64,000 nt of DNA from Actinomyces massiliensis 4401292 (GCF_000269805.1 NZ_JH711481.1:1675789-1739788), one strand, 5' to 3'. Shown: positions 16,961 through 27,104, counted from the stretch's first letter. The notes: a model not told the origin generated them from the letters alone. Numbers and translations are program-made.

Positions 16961-18862
16961 TCACCTCAGGGTGCGCGTGTAGAGCGCATCGATCTCCTTG
17001 GCGAAGCGCTCCTGGGCCTGAGCCCGACGGACTTTCAATGAGGGCGTGAGCAGCCCGTTGTCGACGGTGAAGTCGCCGGGCAGCACCGTGAAGGTGCGGA
17101 TCGACTCGGCACGCGAGACCGCTTCGTTCGCCCGGGCCACCGCCTTCTCCAGGGCGGCCCGCACACGAGGATCCTGCGCCGCCTCGATCGGGGCCATGTC
17201 CTCCAGGCCGTGGCCGGACAGCCACATCGGCAGTATTTCCGCATCCAGGGTGATCAGGGCGCCGATGCAGGGCCGTCCATCCCCGACGACGAGCACCTGA
17301 CTGACCAGCGGGTGCCCGCGCAGTCGGTCCTCCAGGATGGCGGGGGCGACGTTCTTGCCGCCCGCCGTCACGATCAGCTCCTTCTTACGGCCCGTGATCC
17401 TCAAGAAGCCCTCGGAGTCGAGGGAGCCGAGGTCTCCGCTGCGCAGCCATCCATCGTCGAGCGCCTCGGCGGTCGCCTGCGGGTTGTTTCGGTATCCGCG
17501 GAAGAGACCGATGCCCTTGATGAGGATCTCGCCGTCGTCGCTCAGCCTCACCGACGTGCCGGGCAGAGGCCGTCCCACTGAGCCGATGAGCGTGGCCGCC
17601 GGCAGGTTCACCGTGCACGGAGCGGCCGTCTCGGTCAGGCCGTAGCCCTCCAGGACGGTGACTCCGGCCCCGCGGTAGAAGTGCCCCAGGCGCTCGCCCA
17701 GCGGCCCGCCGCCGGAGATGACATGCGCGACCCGGCCTCCCAGCAGGCCTCGCAGAGTGGAGAAGACCATCCGGTCGAAGACGGCTCGCTGTGCGCGCAG
17801 GCCCCGGCTCGGCCCGTCAGGGGTGTCCAGGGCCCGCGAGTAGGCGATCGCGGTCTTGGCGGCCAGTCGGAAGACCTTCTGCTTGGCGCCGGTCGAGCGG
17901 GCGTCGGCCGCGTTGTAGATCTTCTCGAATACGCGCGGTACCGCGACGACGAAGGTCGGGCGGAAGGAGGCCAGGTCCGTCACCAGGTTCTTCACATCGG
18001 GCGCGTGCCCGAGGACCCCGGCCGGCGAGCAGATGATCGCGATCTCGACGAATCGTCCCAGCACATGGGCCAGGGGCAGGAACAGCAGCGCGCGAACCTC
18101 AGGGGCCTTGAGCACTTCCGGAACGTGGGCGACGGCGTTGACCCCCAGGTGGATGAGATTGCCGTGAGTGAGCTCGACGCCCTTGGGACGGCCGGTTGTG
18201 CCCGAGGTGTAGACGATCGTGGCCAGGTCCGTGCTCTTCAGATTCGCGACGCGGGCGTCGAGGTCGGCACTGCTGACGCTGCCGGAGCCGTCGGCGCTCG
18301 CTGTAGACGCTGTAGACGCAGTGGAAGTGGACGCGGCGGACTCGTCCTGCCCGCCCGTCGCCATGAGCTCGGTGACGGCGCCCTTGGCGAGGGACAGTAC
18401 CCGCAGTCCGCTCAACTCGGGCACGGCCGCGGTGAGTGAGGTCAGCATCGTCTCCATGGCCGCGTCCTCGACCACGACCAGGCGCACGTCCGCATCGGTG
18501 AGGATCCACTGCGCCTGCTCGGGCGAGGAGGTCTCGTAGATGGGAACGACGACCAGGCCCGCCTCCCAGGCCGCGAAGTCGAGCAGCGTCCACTCGTAGC
18601 TCGTATGCGCCATGATGCCGATCGCGCTGCCCGCCTCCAGGCCGAGGGCCATGAGTCCGGTCGCGACCTGACGGACCTGATCGCGGAAGGCTCGGGCTGA
18701 CATGTCCCGCCAGCGCCCGCCCACGGAGGACTTGCGGGCGATCAGCGGGCCGTCGGGGTTGACGCGCACGCGCTCGGCGAGTGCCCATGGGCCCGTCATG
18801 TCGTCATGAACGGGTGTGAGCAGTGGGGTGGAGATCTCGCTGGTCTCGCGGCTCGTGCTCAC
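16961..18862 (-). CDS. Long-chain fatty acid-CoA ligase (FadD15-like), paralogue 1
   Basis: A 633-residue ANL-superfamily adenylating enzyme. Motifs: YTSGTTGRPKGVELTHGN (phosphate-binding loop), YGLTETAAPCTVN (acyl-adenylate motif), LRSGDLGSLDSEGFLRITGRKKELIVTAGGKNVAP (hinge and DxEGFL) and TPSLKVRRAQAQERF with the C-terminal catalytic Lys. A Ser/Thr/Ala linker coded by nonanucleotide-like repeats (AASTSTASTASTASADGSGS) is inserted near residues 172-195. It should activate fatty acids with ATP and CoA. GTG 18862 overlaps the end of the upstream paralogue by 4 nt. Confidence 0.9.
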   Translation of the reverse strand: MSTSRETSEISTPLLTPVHDDMTGPWALAERVRVNPDGPLIARKSSVGGRWRDMSARAFRDQVRQVATGLMALGLEAGSAIGIMAHTSYEWTLLDFAAWEAGLVVVPIYETSSPEQAQWILTDADVRLVVVEDAAMETMLTSLTAAVPELSGLRVLSLAKGAVTELMATGGQDESAASTSTASTASTASADGSGSVSSADLDARVANLKSTDLATIVYTSGTTGRPKGVELTHGNLIHLGVNAVAHVPEVLKAPEVRALLFLPLAHVLGRFVEIAIICSPAGVLGHAPDVKNLVTDLASFRPTFVVAVPRVFEKIYNAADARSTGAKQKVFRLAAKTAIAYSRALDTPDGPSRGLRAQRAVFDRMVFSTLRGLLGGRVAHVISGGGPLGERLGHFYRGAGVTVLEGYGLTETAAPCTVNLPAATLIGSVGRPLPGTSVRLSDDGEILIKGIGLFRGYRNNPQATAEALDDGWLRSGDLGSLDSEGFLRITGRKKELIVTAGGKNVAPAILEDRLRGHPLVSQVLVVGDGRPCIGALITLDAEILPMWLSGHGLEDMAPIEAAQDPRVRAALEKAVARANEAVSRAESIRTFTVLPGDFTVDNGLLTPSLKVRRAQAQERFAKEIDALYTRTLR

Positions 18863-20769
18863 TCCTGCGGGCCCTTCCTCGTGGAGGCGTAGATATCGGC
18901 GATCGTGTCGGCGTACTCCTTCATCACCTGGTTGCGCTTGACCTTCAACGACGGGGTCAGCAGCCCGTTGGCCTCGGTGAAATCGTTGGTCAGCACCCGG
19001 TAGGTGCGGATGGACTCGGCCCGCGAGACGGCGCGATTCGTGCGTGCCACGGCCCGGTCCAGTGCGGCCAGGACCTGGGGATTGGTCGAGGCCTCCACGA
19101 CTCCCATCTCCGGCAGGCCGTGGTTGTGCAACCAGCCGGGCAGCATCTCGCGGTCCAGCGTGATGAGAGCGGATATGAAGGGCTCGCCGTCACCGATGAC
19201 GAGCACCTGGCTGATCAGCGGGTGCCCGCGCAGTCGGTCCTCCAGGATGGCGGGGGCGACGTTCTTGCCGCCCGCCGTCACGATCAGCTCCTTCTTACGG
19301 CCCGTGATCCTGATCCAGCCGTCCGAGTCGATGGAGCCGATGTCCCCGGTGCGGAACCAGCCGTCCGGCGTGAAGGCCTCAGCATCCGCAGCGGGATTGT
19401 TGTGGTAGTGGGAGAAGACGCTCATCCCGCGCACTTCGATCTCGCCATCGGCGCTGACCCGGGCCCGGCCGCCGCAGACCGGCGGGCCCACGGTGCCGAC
19501 CTTGTTGCGCCAGTCGAGGTTGACGCTGATGGGGCCGAGCGTCTCGGTCAGGCCGTAGCCCTCGAGGATGGCCAGGCCCAGGCCGCGGTAGAAGTGCCCG
19601 AGGCGCTCGCCCAGCGGCCCTCCGCCGGAGATCGCGTAACGGGCGTTGGGACCCAGCAGGTCGCGAATGGTGCGGTAGACGAGCCTGTCCGCCATGGCGT
19701 GCGCGGCCGCCAGCCTGCGCGAGGGGCCTGCGGGCATGTCCAGGGCGCGGGAGTACTCGATGGCGACCTTCGCGGCCCAGCGGAAGGTCTTGAGCTTGAA
19801 GCCGCCGCCGGCCTTCGCGTCCGCCGCGTTGTAGATCTTCTCCAGGACGCGGGGCACCGCCAGGACGTAGGAGGGGCCGAAGCTCTTGAGGTCGGGCAGC
19901 AGGGTGGCCACGTCGGGGGTGTGTCCGAGCACGCCGTTCCCGGCGATGGACAGCAGCTCCAGACAACGGGCGTAGGAATGAGCCAGTGGCAGGAACAGCA
20001 GCAGGCGCGTGTCGGGGGAGAAGAGCAGATCGGGGATCCAGCGCACCCCGTTCCAGGCCAGTCCCGCCGCCATGCGATGCGTGATCTCGACGCCCTTGGG
20101 ATTGCCGGTCGTTCCCGAGGTGTAGATGATCGAGTAGAGGTCGTCGGCATTCAGCGCATCGGAGCGCTCGTCGAGGTCCGCGCGGGAGACCGTCCTGCCC
20201 TCGGCCGAGATGGTCGTGAGGGCATCGCGGTCCAGCGACAGCACCCGCACCTCGGCGGCGTCCGGGTGCGCGGCGGCCCGCGCTGCGGCCGCGCCCCGCA
20301 CCAGTTCGGCCAGCGCGGCCGACTCGGTGATCACAAGCCGCACATCCGCGTCCTGCAGGATCCACTGCACCTGGGAGGCGGAATCGGTCTCGTAGATCGG
20401 CACCGAGACCAGGCCCGCCCGGGCGACGGCCATATCGAGCAGCGTCCACTCGTAGGAGGTGTGAGCCATGATGCTCACGCGCTGACCGGGCTCGAGCCCC
20501 ATTCCCATCAGGCCGGAGGCGACCCGGGCGACGTCATCGCCGAAGCCGCGGGCCGTGACCTTGGCCCAGGAATGGCCCAGTGCCGCCTTGCGCTCGATGA
20601 TCGGCGAGTCCGGGGTGCGGGCGATGCGGTCGGCCAGGAGCCACGGGACCGTCCAGGAATGATCCGGCTCGGTGATGACGCTGCTGGTAGCCGCGTCATC
20701 AATGATGGAGGGCTTGCCTGCGACGGACACAGCGGGGTGGCCGGAAGAGGATCGAGGACTCAGACTCAC
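18859..20769 (-). CDS. Long-chain fatty acid-CoA ligase (FadD15-like), paralogue 2
   Basis: A 636-residue paralogue with YTSGTTGNPKGVEITHRM, YGLTETLGPISVN, FRTGDIGSIDSDGWIRITGRKKELIVTAGGKNVAP and NGLLTPSLKVKRNQVM. It starts at GTG 20769. A roughly 140-bp stretch around the motif GRKKELIVTAGGKNVAPAILEDRLRGHPL is almost identical at DNA level to paralogue 1 (compare 19201-19310 with 17281-17395), which suggests recent duplication or gene conversion. It forms an operon with paralogue 1 through a 4-nt overlap. Confidence 0.9.
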   Translation of the reverse strand: MSLSPRSSSGHPAVSVAGKPSIIDDAATSSVITEPDHSWTVPWLLADRIARTPDSPIIERKAALGHSWAKVTARGFGDDVARVASGLMGMGLEPGQRVSIMAHTSYEWTLLDMAVARAGLVSVPIYETDSASQVQWILQDADVRLVITESAALAELVRGAAAARAAAHPDAAEVRVLSLDRDALTTISAEGRTVSRADLDERSDALNADDLYSIIYTSGTTGNPKGVEITHRMAAGLAWNGVRWIPDLLFSPDTRLLLFLPLAHSYARCLELLSIAGNGVLGHTPDVATLLPDLKSFGPSYVLAVPRVLEKIYNAADAKAGGGFKLKTFRWAAKVAIEYSRALDMPAGPSRRLAAAHAMADRLVYRTIRDLLGPNARYAISGGGPLGERLGHFYRGLGLAILEGYGLTETLGPISVNLDWRNKVGTVGPPVCGGRARVSADGEIEVRGMSVFSHYHNNPAADAEAFTPDGWFRTGDIGSIDSDGWIRITGRKKELIVTAGGKNVAPAILEDRLRGHPLISQVLVIGDGEPFISALITLDREMLPGWLHNHGLPEMGVVEASTNPQVLAALDRAVARTNRAVSRAESIRTYRVLTNDFTEANGLLTPSLKVKRNQVMKEYADTIADIYASTRKGPQE

Positions 20770-20936
20770 CGGGTCATTGTGTCAGGTCAATCGATGTGAA
20801 CGGCAGGCGTTGGCCAAAAGATCTGACGTTCTGTCTTGGAGAGATCCGCTAAGGAGGCCCAGGCTGATCGTGCGCACTCACATAACCGGGGGCGATACGG
20901 CCCTGAGCGAGCCCCGGGAGTCGCACACCCCAGCGC

Positions 20937-22817
20937 TCAGCGCTCAGCACTCAAGTACATCGCATCGATCTGCTCGGAGAAGCGCTCCACCGCCACAGCG
21001 CGCTTGACCTTCAGCGACGGGGTCAGCAGGCCGTTGGCCTCCGTGAAGTCGCCGCTGAGGATGGTGAACTTGCGGATCGACTCCGCCCGCGAGACCTGCG
21101 TGTTGGCCCGTGCCACCGCTCGGTCCAGTGCCGACAGCACCCGCGGGTGCAAGGCGGCCTCGGACACGGTCATCGCGGGCAGGCCGTGGGATCGCAGCCA
21201 CAGGGGCAGCATCTCGGCGTCGAGTGTCATCAGCGCGGCGATGAAGGGCCGGTTCTCGCCGACGACGACGACCTGGCTGATGAGGGGGTGCCCGCGCAGG
21301 GAGTCCTCGAGACCGGACGGGGCGATGTTCTTGCCGCCGGCTGTCACGATGATGTCCTTGGCCCTGCCGGTGATCCTCACGTATCCGTCCCGGTCCAGGG
21401 AGCCGAGATCGCCGGTGCGGAACCAGCCGTCCGGCGTGAAGGCGGACGCCGTCGCCTCGGGATCGCCGTGGTACCCCTGGAAGACCGAGGGGCCCTTGAG
21501 CAGGATCTCGCCGTCCGCGGAGATGCGCACGGACATAGGCGGCAGCGGCGGCCCCACGGTGCCGATCTTCGTCAGTCGGGGGATGTTCACCGAGATCGGG
21601 CCCACGGTCTCGGTCAGGCCGTAGCCCTCCAGGACGGGTATGCCGAGCCCGCGGTAGAAGTGGGCCAGGCGCTGCGACAGGGGTGCGCCGCCGGAGACGA
21701 TCCAGTCCGCATTGCCGCCCACAAGGCTCCGGATGCGCCGGAAGACGAGGCGGTCGGCCAGCGCCCGCCGGGCACGCAGCGCGCGGGACGGACCCGTCGG
21801 GGCGTCCAGGGACCGGGAGTAGTCCACCGCCACCTTCGCCGCCCAGCGGAAGACCTTACGAGCGCTGCCGGAGGCCGCCCGGGCGTCGGCGGAGTTGTAG
21901 ATCTTCTCGAGCACTCGCGGCACGACCAGCAGGTAGGACGGGCGGAACGCGGCGAGATCCGGCAGGAGGTTCTTGGTGTCGGGCGCATGGCCGATGACTC
22001 CCTCACCGGAGATCTGGAAGACCTGCAGGAAGCGGGCGAACACGTGGGCCAGCGGGAGGAAGAGCAGGAGTCTGGAATCGAGCCCCATGGCGATCTCCGG
22101 CATCCATTGATGCGCATTGGTGCATAGGTCGGTGAAGTTGCCGTGGGACAGGACCGTGCCCTTGGGGGTGCCAGTGGTTCCCGAGGTGTAGACGATTGTC
22201 GCCAGCGAGGAGGTCCGCAGGGACTCGGTGCGCTCGGCGAGCACGGAGGCCGGAACATCGCGGCCGTTCTCGGTGATGGTGCGGATCGCTCCGGCATCCA
22301 GGGACAGCACGCTCGGGCTCTCCCGTCCGACTGAGACGGCGGCCGTGCGAACGAGCTCGGCCATGGTGATCGTCTCGGTGACGATGAGGCGGGCCTCGGA
22401 ATCGGCGAGGACGTGGGTGATCTGCTCGGTCGAGCTCGTTTCGTAGATGGGGACCGGGACCAGCGCGGCGGTCCAGCAGGCGAAGTCGAGCAGCGTCCAC
22501 TCATACCGGGTGCGCGACATGATGGCGACTCGCTCGCCGGGCTCCAGGCCCATGCCGATGAGCCCGGAGGCCACCGCGTCGACCTCCTCGGAGAACTCGC
22601 GGGCCGTGATCGTGCGCCACACTCCGCTCGTCTCCTGCTTGCGGGCGATGAGGGGGCGGTCGGCTGAGCGGGAGACCCGGGCTTGCAGCAGGGCGGGAAT
22701 GGTCGTCCGCTCATCAATGCGCGTGAGAGTAGGAGCGTGCCACTCCAGCGCGTGTCCGGTGGAGGCGCCCGGGGAGGGGGACGGGGCAGGTGGGGATGGG
22801 GCGGTCATGAACAGCAT
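20937..22817 (-). CDS. Long-chain fatty acid-CoA ligase (FadD15-like), paralogue 3
   Basis: A 626-residue paralogue with YTSGTTGTPKGTVLSHGN, YGLTETVGPISVN, FRTGDLGSLDRDGYVRITGRAKDIIVTAGGKNIAP and TPSLKVKRAVAVERF. It differs from the other two in the hinge region (GRAKDIIV instead of GRKKELIV). ATG 22817 is preferred because GGAG lies 7 nt upstream; an extension to 22952 lacks a ribosome site and has no family similarity. It is separated from paralogue 2 by 167 bp, so it may have separate expression. Confidence 0.9.
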   Translation of the reverse strand: MLFMTAPSPPAPSPSPGASTGHALEWHAPTLTRIDERTTIPALLQARVSRSADRPLIARKQETSGVWRTITAREFSEEVDAVASGLIGMGLEPGERVAIMSRTRYEWTLLDFACWTAALVPVPIYETSSTEQITHVLADSEARLIVTETITMAELVRTAAVSVGRESPSVLSLDAGAIRTITENGRDVPASVLAERTESLRTSSLATIVYTSGTTGTPKGTVLSHGNFTDLCTNAHQWMPEIAMGLDSRLLLFLPLAHVFARFLQVFQISGEGVIGHAPDTKNLLPDLAAFRPSYLLVVPRVLEKIYNSADARAASGSARKVFRWAAKVAVDYSRSLDAPTGPSRALRARRALADRLVFRRIRSLVGGNADWIVSGGAPLSQRLAHFYRGLGIPVLEGYGLTETVGPISVNIPRLTKIGTVGPPLPPMSVRISADGEILLKGPSVFQGYHGDPEATASAFTPDGWFRTGDLGSLDRDGYVRITGRAKDIIVTAGGKNIAPSGLEDSLRGHPLISQVVVVGENRPFIAALMTLDAEMLPLWLRSHGLPAMTVSEAALHPRVLSALDRAVARANTQVSRAESIRKFTILSGDFTEANGLLTPSLKVKRAVAVERFSEQIDAMYLSAER

Positions 22818-22978
22818 TACAGCACTCCATCCGCCATCCCAGTGCGCGGGAGGCGGGGAGCAGACCCCTACTCCACGGGCCCGGCTGGTGACACACTGGT
22901 GGAGCGGCCCCCCGCGCCGGCAGGGGCACTCGAGGCAGGGATGACGGGGCATTACGAGGCGTTCAGGAGGTTTCAGGG

Positions 22979-24031
22979 GTGATGGGGAAGGCGCGCAGAG
23001 GAGTCCTCCTGCCGATCGGGATTCTCGCTGCTCTGGCCGTCATTGCGGTCGTCCTGCTCCTGGCGCGCACACCCGCACCGGATACCCGGGCCAGGCCGGA
23101 CGCCGGCCTCGTCCAGACGGCCCTCGATGATCATCAGGCGGTGCTCGATTCCGAATGGACGGACCCCAAGGCGTCCAGCGGCGCCCCGAGCCCCATGGCC
23201 GCGGAGGAGACGATCCGCCGCGTGCGGGACGGACTGGCTCAGGACGGGCTTCCGGTGACGTCGGCGACGAGCAGCGTGCACCTCGACAGGGCGACCTTCC
23301 AGGACGACGGCAGCGTGCTGGCCGCCGTCACGGTGACCACCACTTACGCTTACGAAGGGGGAGAACCGGATTCGGCCGCAGCCGACCTTCACTGGATGAC
23401 TCTGACCGGCAGCGACGCCACCGGCTACTCGGTTGTGCAGGACGAGGTGATCGATGAGACGGCCTTCAAGGGCACGCTGGACGGTCCTGATGAGGTCCAA
23501 CGGCGGGCCGACCTCATCGGACTTGCCATCTCCGTCGTCTTCGGCGCACTGGCGCTGGCTGCCGCGTTCCAGCCATGGCTGGTGCGGCGTCGGCTCCGGC
23601 TCGCTCGCCCCGACTCCGGACGCCTGACAGGCTTTCTCACCGCCCTGCTGGTGGGCGGCCCCGCGGTCTTTGCCGTCGCCCTCACATGGCTCTTCACACT
23701 GGGCGGTGCCTCTACCATCAGCGACTTCGACGGCAGCCAGGCGACCTGTATGCGTGAGCGCCTCACCTCGCTCGACTCCCGACTCGAATCCGGCGACGGG
23801 CTCTGGCACGGCTGCGTCGCTCACAGCCGGATCGATGTCGCCTTGGCGCTGGTGATCGCGACGGCCGTCATCGTGGTGGAGTACCTGATTCTTCTGGGTC
23901 TTCACCGCCATCGCCTTGGCAGCATGCGCGCACCGGGCGGCGAGGAGCCCCCGGCCGGCGATGCCGACGGTGCTGACAGCACTGACAGCACTGACAATGA
24001 GGGCCCCCGGCTCCCCGAGCCTGACGAGTAA
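22979..24031 (+). CDS. Membrane protein of unknown function, four predicted membrane segments
   Basis: A 350-residue protein starting at GTG 22979 (or ATG 22982) just after AGGAGG. An N-terminal membrane anchor LPIGILAALAVIAVVLLLA is followed by an outside domain of about 130 residues (QTALDDHQAVLDSEW ... VLAAVTVTTTYAYEGGEPD ... VVQDEVIDETAF). Then come three membrane segments (LIGLAISVVFGALALAAAF, FLTALLVGGPAVFAVALTWLF, VALALVIATAVIVVEYLILLGL) and a charged tail with GADSTDSTDNEG repeats. Between the last two segments two Cys (ATCMRER and WHGCVAH) could form a disulfide. I do not recognise the family. It is divergent from ligase 3 and convergent with valS. Confidence 0.75.
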   Translation: MMGKARRGVLLPIGILAALAVIAVVLLLARTPAPDTRARPDAGLVQTALDDHQAVLDSEWTDPKASSGAPSPMAAEETIRRVRDGLAQDGLPVTSATSSVHLDRATFQDDGSVLAAVTVTTTYAYEGGEPDSAAADLHWMTLTGSDATGYSVVQDEVIDETAFKGTLDGPDEVQRRADLIGLAISVVFGALALAAAFQPWLVRRRLRLARPDSGRLTGFLTALLVGGPAVFAVALTWLFTLGGASTISDFDGSQATCMRERLTSLDSRLESGDGLWHGCVAHSRIDVALALVIATAVIVVEYLILLGLHRHRLGSMRAPGGEEPPAGDADGADSTDSTDNEGPRLPEPDE

Positions 24032-24130
24032 GCCAGAGCAGCGTCTTTCCGGGGCGCGGCGGATGCGGAAGGTTCGCGGTAGACGCGACTGGATGACCTT
24101 CCCCCGGTCTTGCTCCGATTGTGAATGTGT

Positions 24131-24166
24131 TGTGGCCCCGACCCGCTTTCCCGGGTCGGGGCCACA
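24131..24166. terminator. Bidirectional hairpin between the membrane protein and valS
   Basis: A perfect 15-bp inverted repeat (TGTGGCCCCGACCCG at 24131-24145 and its complement at 24152-24166, loop CTTTCC) lies between two convergent genes and can serve both strands. Confidence 0.8.
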
Positions 24167-24200
24167 GCGTGAACTGCGCACTTGAACGGGTGTCAGCGCC

Positions 24201-27104
24201 TCACTTCTTGGAGCGCTTGGGAGGGGCCTGGCCGAGCTCGACGGCGGTGACGCTCACCGATGCGCTCTCATCGCCCTTCTCCGCGCCGTCGTCGGCCTGG
24301 CCGGCTACGGACGCAGAGTCGAAGTCGGGGTTCATGACCTCGACCGTGAAGGGGCCGGTGACCTTGGCGGCCTCGATCAGGTCTCCCTGCACGGCCTCGA
24401 CCGCGGGCGCGACCTCGGGCGCCACCGCCAGGGCGACTGACAGGATCGGCGTCTTCTGGCTCGTCTTGGCCTCGGACTTCACCTTGCGCAGAGCCGCCAG
24501 AGCCGTCCCCGCGTGCGCGATCAGCTCGGGATCGGCATCGCCCGCGGCGGCTCGCAGCTCCGCCGCCTGGGGCCAGGCGGCGCGGTGCACGCTCCCGGTG
24601 CGGTACCAGCTCCACACCTCCTCGGTGACGAAGGGCAGGAAGGGGGCCAGCAGGCGCACGAAGGTGTCCACCGCGATCGCCAGCGTCGTGCGGGCACTGC
24701 GCACCGCCGCGGGCTCGTGAGCGCCGTCGAAGTCGTTGGCCCGGTCCTTGACCAGCTCGATGTAGTCGTCGCAGAAGGTCCAGAACAGCGACTCCGTGGC
24801 CTCCAGCGCGCGAGCGTGCTCGTACCCCTCGAAGGCGGCCGTTGCGGACTCGACGACACCGGCCAGGGCGGCCAGCACCGCGCGGTCGATGGGCTCGGTG
24901 ACGGCGCTCGCGTCCAGGCTCGGCGGCGGCGCGGCGGCCAGCGCCGCCTCATCGGCGTCGAACGGAATCCCCATGGACAGGGCGAACTTGGAGGCGTTGA
25001 GGACCTTGATCGCCAGGCGCCGCCCGACCTTGATCTGCGCCTCGTCGAAGGTGGCGTCCAGACCCAGGCGGGCCGAGACCGCCCAGTAGCGAACGGCGTC
25101 GGAGCCGTACTTCTCCAACAGGTCCATCGGCGTGACCACGTTGCCCTTGGACTTGGACATCTTCTTGTGGTCCGGATCCAGGATCCACCCGGACAGGCCG
25201 GCATGCGCCCACGGCAGTGCGCCGAACTCCAGATCGGCGCGCACCACGGTGGAGAACAGCCAGGTGCGGATGATGTCCTGGCCCTGGGGGCGCAGGTCCA
25301 TGGGGTAGACGCGGCGGAAGAGATCCTCATCGCTCAGCCATCCCGAGGCCAGCTCGGGGGACAGGGAGGAGGTGGCCCACGTGTCCATGATGTCGAGCTC
25401 GCCCACGAAGCCGCCGGGTTCGCCGCGCTGTGCCTCGGTGTAACCGGGTGGGACGTCGGAGGAGGGGTCCACCGGCAGGGCGGACTCATCGGGGGTGATG
25501 ACGGCGTCGTAGTCGACCTCGCCGTCGGCGCCGATCGCGTACCACAGCGGGAACGGCACGCCGAAGAAGCGCTGGCGGGAGATGAGCCAGTCGTTGTTCA
25601 GGCCCTTGACCCAGTTCTCGTAGCGCACCCGCATGAAGTCCGGGTGGAAGACCAGCTCGCGGCCCCGGGCGAGCAGCTCGGCGCGCAGGTCCGCGCCCGT
25701 GGCGGGGTTGGTCCACTCCTTGCCGCCGTTGCGGATGTACCACTGCCGGGAGGTGACGATCTCCAGGGGCTTGTCGCCCTTCTCGAAGAAGTTGGCCTGG
25801 CGCACCGTCTTGGTGGGCTCGCCGCGCATCTCGCCGGTGGCGGCCAGCTCGGCCACCAGGGCCTCGCGGGCGGAGTAGGCGGTCTTGCCGGCCATGGCGG
25901 CGTACATCTCGCGGCCCGCCTCGGAGGTGATCCAGTCCGGGGTCTCGGCCTCGATGCGCCCGTCCTTGCGCAGGATGGCGCGCAGCGGCAGCTCCAGGTC
26001 CCTCCACCAGTCGATGTCGGTGGTGTCGCCGAAGGTACAGCACATGGCGATGCCGGCGCCCTTGTCCTTCTCCGCCGCCGAGTGGGGCAGCACGGGCACC
26101 TCGACGCCGAAGACGGGGGAGGTCACCGTCGTGCCGAACAGCGGCTTGAAGCGCTCGTCGTCGGGGTGGGCCACCAGGGCCACGCAGGCCGGCAGCAGCT
26201 CGGGGCGGGTCGTCTCCACGCAGACGTCGGCGGTGCCGCCCGGGCCCTCCTCGATCGGAGCGCCGGCCGCCCTGGCCCTGGCCACGGCCCCGGCATCGGC
26301 GATGTGGAAGGCGATGCGGTGGTAGAAGCCCGGGTACTCCCGGGACTCCAGCTCCGCTTGAGCCACCGCCGTCTGGAACGTCACGTCCCACAGGCCCGGG
26401 GCCGCCGACTGATAGGCCTCGCCGCGAGCCAGGTTGCGCAGGAAGGCGGCCTGGGCGACTTTGCGAGCCCGTGAGCCGATGGTCTGGTATGTCTGCGACC
26501 AGTCCACGGACAGGCCCAGGCGGCGCCACAGGGCCTCGAACTGGGCCTCGTCCTCGACCGTCAGGCGCTCGCACAGCTCGACGAAGTTGCGCCGCGAGAT
26601 GGGCAGCTGATCCCTGGCCTTGATCGACTTGCCCTGACCGCCGGTGAAAGGCGGCTCGAAGTCGGGGTCGTAGGGAAGGGTCGGGTCGCAGCGCACTCCG
26701 AAGTAGTTCTGGACCCGGCGCTCGGTGGGCAGGCCGTTGTCGTCCCAGCCCATGGGGTAGAAGACGGCCTTGCCCCGCATGCGCTGGAATCGGGCGACGG
26801 CATCGGTGTGGGTGTAGGAGAACACGTGGCCCACGTGCAGAGAGCCGGAGACCGTGGGCGGAGGGGTGTCGATGGAGAACACCTCGGCTCGCTCGGCGCT
26901 GCGGTCGAAGGCGTAGGTCCCCTCGGCCTGCCAGTTCCCGCCCCACGTGGCCTCCAGGCCATCGGTGGAGACCCTGGCGGGCACTCGCGGGCTGTGGACG
27001 GAGTGGACAGAGCTGGCAGAGTGGGCGGGGGCGAGACGGGGTGAGGACCCTGCTGGAATCGCTGAAGCCGCTGAAGTCTCTGGAGTCGCTGGAGTCTCGG
27101 GCAT
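24201..27104 (-). CDS. valS: Valine-tRNA ligase
   Basis: A 967-residue class I aminoacyl-tRNA synthetase. The HIGH signature is HVGH in PPPTVSGSLHVGHVFSYTHTD and the KMSKS signature is KMSKSKGN. The stretch FYPMGWDDNGLPTERRVQNYFGVRCDP is characteristic of ValS and reads like the variant shared with archaeal-type enzymes. The usual C-terminal coiled-coil arm of bacterial ValS is weak or missing; instead the protein ends in an Asp/Ala/Glu segment and basic PKRSKK tail. An N-terminal tail of about 45 residues (TPATPETSAASAIPAG, SASSVHSVHS) is low-complexity and repeat-coded. It charges tRNA-Val, with an editing domain in the CP1 insertion. Monocistronic. Confidence 0.95.
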   Translation of the reverse strand: MPETPATPETSAASAIPAGSSPRLAPAHSASSVHSVHSPRVPARVSTDGLEATWGGNWQAEGTYAFDRSAERAEVFSIDTPPPTVSGSLHVGHVFSYTHTDAVARFQRMRGKAVFYPMGWDDNGLPTERRVQNYFGVRCDPTLPYDPDFEPPFTGGQGKSIKARDQLPISRRNFVELCERLTVEDEAQFEALWRRLGLSVDWSQTYQTIGSRARKVAQAAFLRNLARGEAYQSAAPGLWDVTFQTAVAQAELESREYPGFYHRIAFHIADAGAVARARAAGAPIEEGPGGTADVCVETTRPELLPACVALVAHPDDERFKPLFGTTVTSPVFGVEVPVLPHSAAEKDKGAGIAMCCTFGDTTDIDWWRDLELPLRAILRKDGRIEAETPDWITSEAGREMYAAMAGKTAYSAREALVAELAATGEMRGEPTKTVRQANFFEKGDKPLEIVTSRQWYIRNGGKEWTNPATGADLRAELLARGRELVFHPDFMRVRYENWVKGLNNDWLISRQRFFGVPFPLWYAIGADGEVDYDAVITPDESALPVDPSSDVPPGYTEAQRGEPGGFVGELDIMDTWATSSLSPELASGWLSDEDLFRRVYPMDLRPQGQDIIRTWLFSTVVRADLEFGALPWAHAGLSGWILDPDHKKMSKSKGNVVTPMDLLEKYGSDAVRYWAVSARLGLDATFDEAQIKVGRRLAIKVLNASKFALSMGIPFDADEAALAAAPPPSLDASAVTEPIDRAVLAALAGVVESATAAFEGYEHARALEATESLFWTFCDDYIELVKDRANDFDGAHEPAAVRSARTTLAIAVDTFVRLLAPFLPFVTEEVWSWYRTGSVHRAAWPQAAELRAAAGDADPELIAHAGTALAALRKVKSEAKTSQKTPILSVALAVAPEVAPAVEAVQGDLIEAAKVTGPFTVEVMNPDFDSASVAGQADDGAEKGDESASVSVTAVELGQAPPKRSKK

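Noticed and set aside
22973-24181. 402-codon minus-strand frame opposite the membrane protein at 22979
   Set aside because: The plus-strand frame has a ribosome site and four hydrophobic segments; the minus frame is polar, Gly/Arg/His-rich and crosses a terminator hairpin.
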